Source: UBA1479 sp964012715 (GTDB lineage: Bacteria > Pseudomonadota > Alphaproteobacteria > Rhodospirillales > Casp-alpha2). Taken from it: DNA of 28,793 nucleotides. Positions 7,770-14,074 of the stretch are shown here, one piece after another (the first letter of the stretch is position 1; every line of letters begins with the position of its first letter). Position numbers and translations under genes: made by a program. The stretch is taken from NCBI GenBank assembly GCA_964012715.1, contig CAXGUG010000044.1:1-28793 (forward strand). The letters are read 5' to 3'. The notes below the pieces were generated by a model, which saw only the letters and a list, made by a program, of their open reading frames with translations, ran no database searches and was not told where the DNA came from.

Positions 7770-9293
7770 ATGCTCAAACTGAAACGGATCGCGATCGACA
7801 CCTATCCGGAGAACGTGGCCCTCTTGTCCCGCAACTGCGCCCATTACCGGGCCGAGGACTTTCAGGCGCTGCGCAAGCTCGAGGTCGTATCCGACGGTAA
7901 GCGGCTGCTCGCTAATCTGATCATTTCCGACGACGCCGATCTGGTCGGCCCCGACGAATTGGGTTTGGGCGAACAGGCGTTTCGCCGCCTGGGCCTGCCC
8001 GAAGGTGACCTCGTCCGCATTTCCCAAGCCGCGCAACCACAAAGCCTGGAAGCGATCAGGGCCAAGATCAACGGCCATACCCTGTCGAAAAGCGAGATCG
8101 AAGCGATCATCGCCGACATCACCTCGCACCGCTATTCACCGATGGAGATCGCGGCCTTTCTGATCTCTTCCGCCAGTTTCACGACCACCGACGAAATGCT
8201 TGACCTGACCGAGGCCATGGCCCAGGTCGGCAACAAGCTGGAATGGGATTCACCCATCGTCGTCGACAAGCATTGCATCGGCGGCATTCCGGGTAATCGG
8301 ACCTCGATGATCGTGGTTCCCATCGTCGCGGCACACGGCCTGCCGGTGCCCAAGACCTCGTCCCGCGCCATCACCTCGCCATCGGGCACCGCCGACACCA
8401 TGGAGGTCCTGGCCAACGTCAACCTGACCACCGCCGAAATGCGCGCCGTTGTCGAACGGGAAAAGGGCTGCCTGGTCTGGGGCGGACATGTGAATCTGTC
8501 ACCCGCCGACGACATCCTGATTTCCGTCGAACGCCCCCTGCGCATCGATACGCCGGAACAGATGGTCGCCTCGATCCTGTCCAAGAAGATGGCCGCCGGA
8601 TCGACCCATCTGGTGATCGACATCCCCATCGGCCCCACGGCCAAGGTCCGCACCCATGCCAACGCGGTGCGCCTGCGCAAGATGTTCGAATACGTCGGCG
8701 ACAAGGTCGGCCTCATCATCGACGTGGTGTTCAGCAACGGATCGCAGCCCGTCGGGCGCGGCATCGGCCCCGTGCTGGAAGCCCGCGACGTCATGTCCGT
8801 CCTGCGCAACGACGCCGACGCGCCGCATGACCTGCGTGAGCGGGCCTTGCTGCTGGCTGGCCGAATGCTTGATTTCGACCCCACCTTGCGCGGCGGCAGC
8901 GGCCATGCCCGCGCCTGTGAGATCCTCGATTCCGGCCAAGCTTTGGCGGCCATGGAACGGATCATCAAGGCCCAAGGGCCGAGCCAGACCGAATACAAGC
9001 TGGGCCATCTAGTGCAGGACGTCCGCGCCCATGCCGACGGCGTGGTTCAGGCCATCGATTGTTACCGCCTGGGCCGGATCGCCCGCGTCGCCGGGGCCCC
9101 GACCGACAAGGGCGCCGGGATCGACCTGTTGAAAAAGGTCGGCGACACCGTCACCAAGGGCGAGACGCTGTACCGCATTTACGCCGACGTCGAGGCCGAT
9201 TTCCGCTTCGCCACCCGCGACGCCGAAGAAGACCACGGCTACGCCATCGGGGCGGCCCGGAAACCCACGCCGACGCAAAGCTTCAGCGTATGA
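7770..9293 (+). CDS. AMP phosphorylase-like protein (thymidine phosphorylase superfamily)
   Basis: A 507-residue protein of the nucleoside-phosphorylase class II superfamily. It has an extra ~85-residue N-terminal domain, as in archaeal AMP phosphorylase, rather than the ~440-residue layout of DeoA. The phosphate-site motif is DKHCIGGIPGNRTS (166-179), and the base/ribose site reads SSRAITSPSGTADTME (197-212), which resembles the archaeal enzymes rather than the SGRGLGHTGGTLDKLE form of thymidine phosphorylase. Archaeal relatives split NMPs with phosphate to give base plus ribose-1,5-bisphosphate. The stop overlaps the ATG of the next gene (ATGA), coupling it to a PRPP-synthetase-like protein. 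Substrate preference (NMP versus nucleoside) is inferred, and no RuBisCO or ribose-1,5-bisphosphate isomerase gene is in view. Confidence 0.88.
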   Translation: MLKLKRIAIDTYPENVALLSRNCAHYRAEDFQALRKLEVVSDGKRLLANLIISDDADLVGPDELGLGEQAFRRLGLPEGDLVRISQAAQPQSLEAIRAKINGHTLSKSEIEAIIADITSHRYSPMEIAAFLISSASFTTTDEMLDLTEAMAQVGNKLEWDSPIVVDKHCIGGIPGNRTSMIVVPIVAAHGLPVPKTSSRAITSPSGTADTMEVLANVNLTTAEMRAVVEREKGCLVWGGHVNLSPADDILISVERPLRIDTPEQMVASILSKKMAAGSTHLVIDIPIGPTAKVRTHANAVRLRKMFEYVGDKVGLIIDVVFSNGSQPVGRGIGPVLEARDVMSVLRNDADAPHDLRERALLLAGRMLDFDPTLRGGSGHARACEILDSGQALAAMERIIKAQGPSQTEYKLGHLVQDVRAHADGVVQAIDCYRLGRIARVAGAPTDKGAGIDLLKKVGDTVTKGETLYRIYADVEADFRFATRDAEEDHGYAIGAARKPTPTQSFSV

Positions 9294-10207
9294 CCGCCGC
9301 CACCCTGCCGAGCCTCGCCGTCCACGGATTTTCGGAATCGGCCGCCCAGGCCCGACTGTTGGCCGAAAGCCTGGGCGCGCCCTATGCCGATATCGAGGTT
9401 CACCGCTTCCCCGACGGCGAAAGCCTGGTTCGCGTGGATAGCACGGCGAAGACGGTCGTCGTCTATCGCTCGCTCGACGATCCGAATGACAAGCTGATCG
9501 AGTTGATGCTGGCAGCCTCGGCCCTGCGCGACGGCGGGGCCAAGCGTTTGATCCTGGTCACGCCGTATCTTTGTTACATGCGCCAGGACATGGTGTTTCA
9601 CCCCGGCGAGGCCGTCAGCCAGACGGTCGTCTGCGGCTTTCTCGACAACCTGTTCGACGCTGTCATCACGGTCGATCCGCACCTGCACCGCACGTCGGAC
9701 CTGGCTTCGGTCTTTCCCACGGCACGTGCCGAAGCTCTGTCGGCGGCCCCGTTGCTGGCGGCGCGGCTACTGGAACGCGACATCGCGCGGGATACGATCC
9801 TTGTCGGGCCGGACGGCGAATCCCGCCAATGGGTCGAAGCCGTCGCCGCCCCATTGTCCCTGGATGTGCTGGTCGGACAGAAGGAACGCGCCGGCGACCG
9901 GAAAGTGGCGATTGAGATTCCCGGTATCGAACAGGCTGCCGGTCGGGCGGTCATTCTGGTTGATGACGTGATCTCGACCGGCATGACCCTGGCTGGGGCC
10001 GCGCGCCTGCTGCTGGCCGCCGGGACGACGGGCGCCGAGGTCATGACCGTGCATATGCTGGGCGACCCCACGGTTCCGGCGTTGCTCCGTGATGCGGGGA
10101 TCGCGCGGATCGAATCCTCAGATTCCGTGCCCCACGAAAGCAATGCAGTCCTTCTGGCCCCGATGCTGGCGGATAGCGTCCGCCGGATGTTGGGTCAGCT
10201 CCGCTAA
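9290..10207 (+). CDS. Divergent ribose-phosphate pyrophosphokinase (PRPP synthetase) homologue
   Basis: A 305-residue protein with two phosphoribosyltransferase-type halves like Prs. Visible motifs are EVHRFPDGESLVRV (36-49), TPYLCYMRQDMVFHPGEAVS (91-110) in place of the usual YFGYARQDRK region, VDPHLHR (128-134) in place of VDLHAxQ, QKER (197-200) at the flexible-loop lysine, and the PRPP loop VDDVISTGMTL (224-234). It is shorter and more archaeal in style than housekeeping Prs, so it is probably a paralogue and a true prs gene should exist elsewhere. It overlaps the phosphorylase gene by four bases, so the two products likely act in one route connecting NMPs, ribose phosphates and PRPP. Its stop codon overlaps that of the convergent Rieske gene. 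Confidence 0.85.
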   Translation: MTAATLPSLAVHGFSESAAQARLLAESLGAPYADIEVHRFPDGESLVRVDSTAKTVVVYRSLDDPNDKLIELMLAASALRDGGAKRLILVTPYLCYMRQDMVFHPGEAVSQTVVCGFLDNLFDAVITVDPHLHRTSDLASVFPTARAEALSAAPLLAARLLERDIARDTILVGPDGESRQWVEAVAAPLSLDVLVGQKERAGDRKVAIEIPGIEQAAGRAVILVDDVISTGMTLAGAARLLLAAGTTGAEVMTVHMLGDPTVPALLRDAGIARIESSDSVPHESNAVLLAPMLADSVRRMLGQLR

Positions 10208-11814
10208 ATCTCTTCCGCAACGAAGGCCATGGCCTGCCGCGCCGTGCGCAGCGGATGTTTGCGCTTCAACGGGGCGTGCAGGAACCGGTTCACCGCGGCC
10301 AACCCCATCGGCATCCATGGTGCCCCAGGTCGCGCGCCATGCTCCTCGTCCATGGCCATAATCAGTTTCAACAAATGGGCGGCGACGATGTATTCGAACT
10401 GACCGTGATCGAACAACCTCTGTTTTTGATCGCGCAGGAAGACATCTACATCCGGCACGGCCCAAGCCGAGGTATCCATATCCGGATCGGTAAACCCGGC
10501 GTTGCGCCCCAGGAAGCACCCCAACTGCAACAAACCCTGCGGCCATAACATGGGCCAGCGCGTACAGGTCGCCCGCACGGCATTGCCGAAGGTCAGGGCA
10601 TGGGTGAACGACAGCCAGCCCACGTTCTTCGACAGCGGCAGGTCCGCGTGGTTCTGATATCGGGTATCGAAATGCAGCATCTGCCAGGACGCCGCCGCCA
10701 TGGCGGCATCGTAGGTCGCCTCCGGCGCGGCCAGCCCGCCCGCAATCGCTTCCAGAATCGGGCGGAGCCGCCCGGATCGCAGGGCTTCCGGATCGGGCAC
10801 GACAGTCCCGCCCGAATTGGCAACGCCCAACACTTCGCCATAGGCCCGGAACTGGGGAATCAGGTCTTCCCGCGTCGCCAGGGCCAGGGAGCGAACCAGC
10901 ATCAGCAACAACGGCTCATAGACTTCTTCCGCGCCCAAGGCGTCGATCAGTTGCCCGGTCTTGTAGACATAGATCAGGGAATGGCCGAAATCCTGGTAAT
11001 GGGCCAGGGCGGCGCGGGCCAGCACCGGCGCCAACATGGCGTAGCTCAATCCCGCCTCGACCGCGCCGCGCGCCATGGCGCAGGCTGCTTCTTCGTCCTC
11101 GGCTTCCAATGCCGCCAGGAACGCGCCCTCGGCGAAGGGACGTGGCGGCGGGAACGGCACCGGCGGCTCCCGCCGGGCATCCCAGGCAACATGGCCGACC
11201 GCTTCCAGGACCGCCGTCAGGGCCAGATCGGATTGGTCTGCGTATTCCCGCCCCAGGGTCAGCCAATCGGCGGCGGCAGGCACGGCATGGGTGGTGCCGT
11301 ATTCAAACCGCGAGGCGGTCATGCGGATAACCCGGCGCAACGCGTCGGCCAGGTCCCCGTCCACGGACCGCAGGCGCGCCAGCTCCCGCGCCATGCGGCC
11401 GTATTCGTGCCGGTCGACCGAAGCCTGAATACCGCGCAGGGCGGCTTCCGCCCGCTCGTCGTCACTCGGCCCGCTCAGATCGACGAAGATTCCCCCGTCC
11501 TTAACCTCGACCGGATAGACGGTCAGATCGTCGCCACCGAGCACAGCCTGACCGTTGGCTAGATCGAACTTCCAGTTATGCCAGTTGCAGGTCAGCAGGC
11601 AGGCCGCGCCCCCATCCGCCCCCTTGCCGGTCGCGACATGCCCTTCGACCAAGGGGTAGCCCTCATGCGGGCACCGGTTGTCGCAGGCAAAGATTCTCTC
11701 TTCGACACGGAACAGCGCGATCTGCCGCCCATCGACGCGCACGGCGGCCTTGCCGCCCGCATCCAGAACGGTCAGATCGGCGATGCGTCGCCAGCTATCG
11801 GGTCGGCTATCCAT
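10204..11814 (-). CDS. Rieske [2Fe-2S] domain fused to a large helical domain
   Basis: A 536-residue protein. Residues ~5-115 form a Rieske ferredoxin-like domain: cluster ligands are C48 and H50 in CDNRCPHEGYPL and C76 and H79 in LTCNWHNWKF. The spacing between the two ligand pairs is about ten residues longer than usual because of a Gly/Ala-rich insert (residues 59-71). Residues ~120-536 are mostly helical, with conserved-looking segments such as THAVPAAADWLTLGREY and the histidine-containing GHSLIYVYKTGQLID near 277-291. These faintly recall questin-oxidase-like proteins, but I cannot assign the domain. No signal peptide is seen. A redox role with the Rieske cluster feeding electrons to the second domain is inference. 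It lies 54 bases beyond the DUF2155 gene, possibly at the end of that operon. Confidence 0.8.
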   Translation of the reverse strand: MDSRPDSWRRIADLTVLDAGGKAAVRVDGRQIALFRVEERIFACDNRCPHEGYPLVEGHVATGKGADGGAACLLTCNWHNWKFDLANGQAVLGGDDLTVYPVEVKDGGIFVDLSGPSDDERAEAALRGIQASVDRHEYGRMARELARLRSVDGDLADALRRVIRMTASRFEYGTTHAVPAAADWLTLGREYADQSDLALTAVLEAVGHVAWDARREPPVPFPPPRPFAEGAFLAALEAEDEEAACAMARGAVEAGLSYAMLAPVLARAALAHYQDFGHSLIYVYKTGQLIDALGAEEVYEPLLLMLVRSLALATREDLIPQFRAYGEVLGVANSGGTVVPDPEALRSGRLRPILEAIAGGLAAPEATYDAAMAAASWQMLHFDTRYQNHADLPLSKNVGWLSFTHALTFGNAVRATCTRWPMLWPQGLLQLGCFLGRNAGFTDPDMDTSAWAVPDVDVFLRDQKQRLFDHGQFEYIVAAHLLKLIMAMDEEHGARPGAPWMPMGLAAVNRFLHAPLKRKHPLRTARQAMAFVAEEI

Positions 11815-11868
11815 GGCACTTAAGCCCGCCCATGGTCTGGAGGAAGAGAACGAACGCTTATTGCCCGG

Positions 11869-12264
11869 TTATTGGCCAGGCGCGGCATCCGCGGGGTCGG
11901 CGCAATCCAATACCCAGATATCGTACACCGGATGCTCAAGGGCGTTGAGCGCAGGGCTGGAGGCGAACATCCAGCCGCGAAACAGGCTGACTGCCGGCTC
12001 GCCCGGGCGAATCTCCCAGATATCCAGGAACGCCGCGCTTTCGGGCGTTTCCTCCGGCGGGCGCTTGTCGCATTGCCGGGCGATGATCTCCAACGTGCCG
12101 AAGCGCACGACTTCGCCGACCCGGGCTTCGATGGTCGATACCCGCGCGGTGACCTTGTCCAAACCTTGAAGAATCACCTTGTTCATCGGCGCGGCCTGGG
12201 CTGCGCCCACCGCCAGCAGCATCAATCCGGCAAACGTCAGGATATGGGCGACCGAGCGCCGCAT
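11869..12264 (-). CDS. DUF2155 domain-containing secreted protein
   Basis: A 131-residue protein with a Sec signal peptide (cleavage after AAQA, about residue 24). The mature part carries nearly the whole DUF2155 signature: LQGLDKVTARVSTIEARVGE, RFGTLEIIARQC, RPPEETPESAAFLDIWE and FRGWMFASSPALNALEHPVY. Two cysteines, in ARQCDKRPP and WVLDCADP, could pair in the periplasm. The function of the family is not established. It starts 6 bases after the upstream MlaD gene. The association with MlaD-type and NDUFA12 genes recurs in alphaproteobacteria, which suggests an envelope role. Confidence 0.93.
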   Translation of the reverse strand: MRRSVAHILTFAGLMLLAVGAAQAAPMNKVILQGLDKVTARVSTIEARVGEVVRFGTLEIIARQCDKRPPEETPESAAFLDIWEIRPGEPAVSLFRGWMFASSPALNALEHPVYDIWVLDCADPADAAPGQ

Positions 12265-12270
12265 CTTGGC

Positions 12271-12720
12271 TTACTTCCCGCCCGTGGCCAGGAAGATGAC
12301 CTCGCCGACCTGATCTTCCAGGGATTTGAAATCCTCGGTCTTGGCGATCTTGCCGCCCGGAGCCAGAGTTTCCTTGGCCTGACCGGGTTTCAGGCGAATG
12401 TACTTGCCGCCCAAAATCCCCTCGGACCCGATGGTCGCGACCGTATCGTTCGGCAATTTCACGTCGGGCTGGATCGACATCACGACCACGGCCTCGAACG
12501 AGGTCGGATCAAGCCGCCGGTCGAGCACCGTGCCGACCTTGATCCCGTTGATTCGCACGTCGCTGCCCTTGGCCAACCCGCCGATCTTCAGGAAATGGGC
12601 CTTCACCTCATAGCCCGTGACCGCTTTGACCTGCGCCACGTTGAAAGCGAAGAACAGGAACACGCCGGCAACGATCAGCACCACGCCGCCTAGAACCGTT
12701 TCGATAGCGTTGCGCCCCAT
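12271..12720 (-). CDS. mlaD: MlaD-type MCE protein
   Basis: A 149-residue protein with one N-terminal membrane helix (residues ~8-27) and a single MCE domain: AHFLKIGGLAKGSDVRINGIKVGTVLDRRLDP, then IGSEGILGGKYIRLKPG, close to E. coli MlaD. MlaD forms a hexameric ring in the inner membrane that passes phospholipids between the MlaFEB transporter and periplasmic MlaC. A short helical tail (EDQVGEVIFLATGG) follows the domain. A second, more divergent MCE gene lies 14 bases upstream. The genes for MlaE, MlaF, MlaB and MlaC are not in the window. Confidence 0.92.
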   Translation of the reverse strand: MGRNAIETVLGGVVLIVAGVFLFFAFNVAQVKAVTGYEVKAHFLKIGGLAKGSDVRINGIKVGTVLDRRLDPTSFEAVVVMSIQPDVKLPNDTVATIGSEGILGGKYIRLKPGQAKETLAPGGKIAKTEDFKSLEDQVGEVIFLATGGK

Positions 12721-12734
12721 GGCCGCCCCCGTTC

Positions 12735-13229
12735 CTATTTCAGTTGCCCGGCCGCTTCGGCGGCGGCTTTGCGTTCCGCCTGCGCCGCCCGGCCTTGGGA
12801 AATAATGAGATCAAGAATGTCGCTGACGACCTGCGCGTCCTGGGTATAGGCAATGACATCGCCTGTTTTCAGCGGCTGTTCCGCCGCCCCCGGCTCGACC
12901 ACGATGTATTTCTCGCCGAACAGGCCATCCGTCTGGACCGAGGCCGACGAATCCTTCGGCACCGGCACCGCGTCGGACAGGCGTAGCGTCAGAACCGCCC
13001 GAAACCGGTTGTCCAAGCGCTGCGCCGTGACCGTGCCGATCCGCACGCCGCCCATACGGACCTCAGCCCCGGGGGCGATTCCATCGACTCGCCCAAACAA
13101 GGCATCGACGCGCACATGCCCATCGGCGACCGAGGACATATCGCGGCTTTGATTCAGGAATCCGATCACGACCAGCAGCGTAAGCAGCGCCAGCGCACCG
13201 ACCAGTTGTTCCTTGATCTCCAGGGTCAT
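12735..13229 (-). CDS. Second MlaD-family MCE protein
   Basis: A 164-residue protein with one N-terminal membrane segment (about residues 9-25, GALALLTLLVVIGFL) and one MCE domain: VDALFGRVDGIAPGAEVRMGGVRIGTVTAQRL, then VQTDGLFGEKYIVVEPG. A C-terminal helix rich in Ala, Glu and Lys (SDILDLIISQGRAAQAERK) may line the ring pore or cap it. It differs clearly in sequence from the adjacent MlaD, so this is either an old duplication or a distinct subunit able to form mixed rings. An AAGG ribosome site precedes the ATG. The upstream gene, NDUFA12, is separated by 64 bases containing a strong hairpin. Confidence 0.9.
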   Translation of the reverse strand: MTLEIKEQLVGALALLTLLVVIGFLNQSRDMSSVADGHVRVDALFGRVDGIAPGAEVRMGGVRIGTVTAQRLDNRFRAVLTLRLSDAVPVPKDSSASVQTDGLFGEKYIVVEPGAAEQPLKTGDVIAYTQDAQVVSDILDLIISQGRAAQAERKAAAEAAGQLK

Positions 13230-13263
13230 GACCTTGCGACCGTTATCGCGTGAGGCACCGGAC

Positions 13264-13286
13264 GGCGTCCATGACGTATGGACGCC
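13264..13286 (-). repeat. Intercistronic hairpin between NDUFA12 and MCE genes
   Basis: GGCGTCCAT and ATGGACGCC form a perfect 9-bp stem with a 5-base loop in the 64-base gap. No T-run follows on the minus strand, so it is more likely an mRNA processing or stability element, or partial attenuator, than a full terminator. Confidence 0.45.
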
Positions 13287-13293
13287 TCGCCGC

Positions 13294-13650
13294 TCACTCG
13301 GGGGCCCAGGCTTCGTAGTCGCCGGTGGCCTTGGCCCGCTGGCCGCCCTTGAAATCGTGGCCAGCCGGGCGATAGGCGCCCATCGTACCGGTCAGGTTCG
13401 GCACATGCTCTTTCTGCCACGGGCGCGCTTGCGTCGCGCTTTCGGTCAGCGGCTCCGCCGTGGTGTGGTGAAGCCAAGCATGCCACTCGGCGGGCACCTT
13501 CGACGCTTCCTTGCCACCCTTGTACAGCACCCAGCGGCGTTCGCGGCCGTGCAGCGACGCCCCCTTGTGCTTGTAGTAACGGTTGCCGAATTCGTCGGTG
13601 CCGACCAGCTTGCCGTAAATCCATGTGTGCAGGAGCGTTCCGATGTCCAT
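13294..13650 (-). CDS. NADH:ubiquinone oxidoreductase subunit NDUFA12
   Basis: A 118-residue protein of the B17.2/NDUFA12 family, an accessory subunit of respiratory complex I found in alphaproteobacteria and mitochondria but not in most other bacteria. Visible signatures are YGKLVGTDEFGNRYYKH, RRWVLYKGGKEASKVPAEWHAWLHH and the C-terminal YRPAGHDFKGG. The ATG at 13650 is preferred because AGAGA lies just upstream; a GTG 15 bases earlier is possible and would add five residues. This gene is the strongest single taxonomic marker in the window. It appears to lead the minus-strand set that continues into the MCE genes. Confidence 0.95.
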   Translation of the reverse strand: MDIGTLLHTWIYGKLVGTDEFGNRYYKHKGASLHGRERRWVLYKGGKEASKVPAEWHAWLHHTTAEPLTESATQARPWQKEHVPNLTGTMGAYRPAGHDFKGGQRAKATGDYEAWAPE

Positions 13651-14074
13651 GACGTCTCTATCCACCTGAAGTATCGCCGGAATATGGCACCATGTGGGCG
13701 CAAGGTCCAGGGCTCGTCGCCAATTATATGGCCGTTATGACACCAGGTCATACACTACATATCGGACCGGTCGAACTATGCCTTTGGTCATAACCCCCGG
13801 ATTTCCGGGCGGTTCCACAAAATCAAGTAATTTTTTCGCAACAAAAGCCCTAAATCTTGAAATAATTATATTGCCGCCCCCCGAAACCGCTGGCTACATT
13901 TAGCGCTCTTCACGCCTGGGCAGACACATTATCTAGTAAGGCAGCGCATGCCTTCCGCGCCGTCGGCTGAAAACGAACCGGGACCGTACACGGGCCTGCC
14001 GACAGACAGATTGGTGACCGACGATCCAGCGCCGGCGCCACAGGGACCAGATAGGGATACCAAACGGGGTAACG
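13651..14074. other. Divergent intergenic region between NDUFA12 and nrdJ
   Basis: These 424 bases hold the promoters of NDUFA12 (minus) and nrdJ (plus). The middle (13830-13875) is unusually AT-rich for this genome. A 6-bp palindromic hairpin, CCCGGA-TT-TCCGGG, lies at 13796-13809, and two NrdR-box-like sequences are described separately. I searched for the cobalamin-riboswitch B12 box and did not find a convincing match. No credible gene is present. Confidence 0.6.
13719..13767 (+). promoter_or_regulatory. Possible NrdR box pair upstream of nrdJ
   Basis: NrdR represses ribonucleotide reductase genes through two boxes of the form ACACWATATATWGTGT about three helical turns apart. ACACTACATATCGGAC at 13752 matches 11 of 16 positions, and GCCAATTATATGGCCG at 13719 matches about 8. 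Their starts are 33 bases apart, close to the usual 31-32. The matches are partial and the boxes lie over 300 bases from the nrdJ start, so this is tentative. Confidence 0.3.

Noticed and set aside
13910..14074. Possible cobalamin riboswitch upstream of nrdJ
   Set aside because: CCTGCCGACA at about 13997 resembles the end of the B12 box, but the preceding AGYCAGGAGA part and the other conserved blocks are missing.
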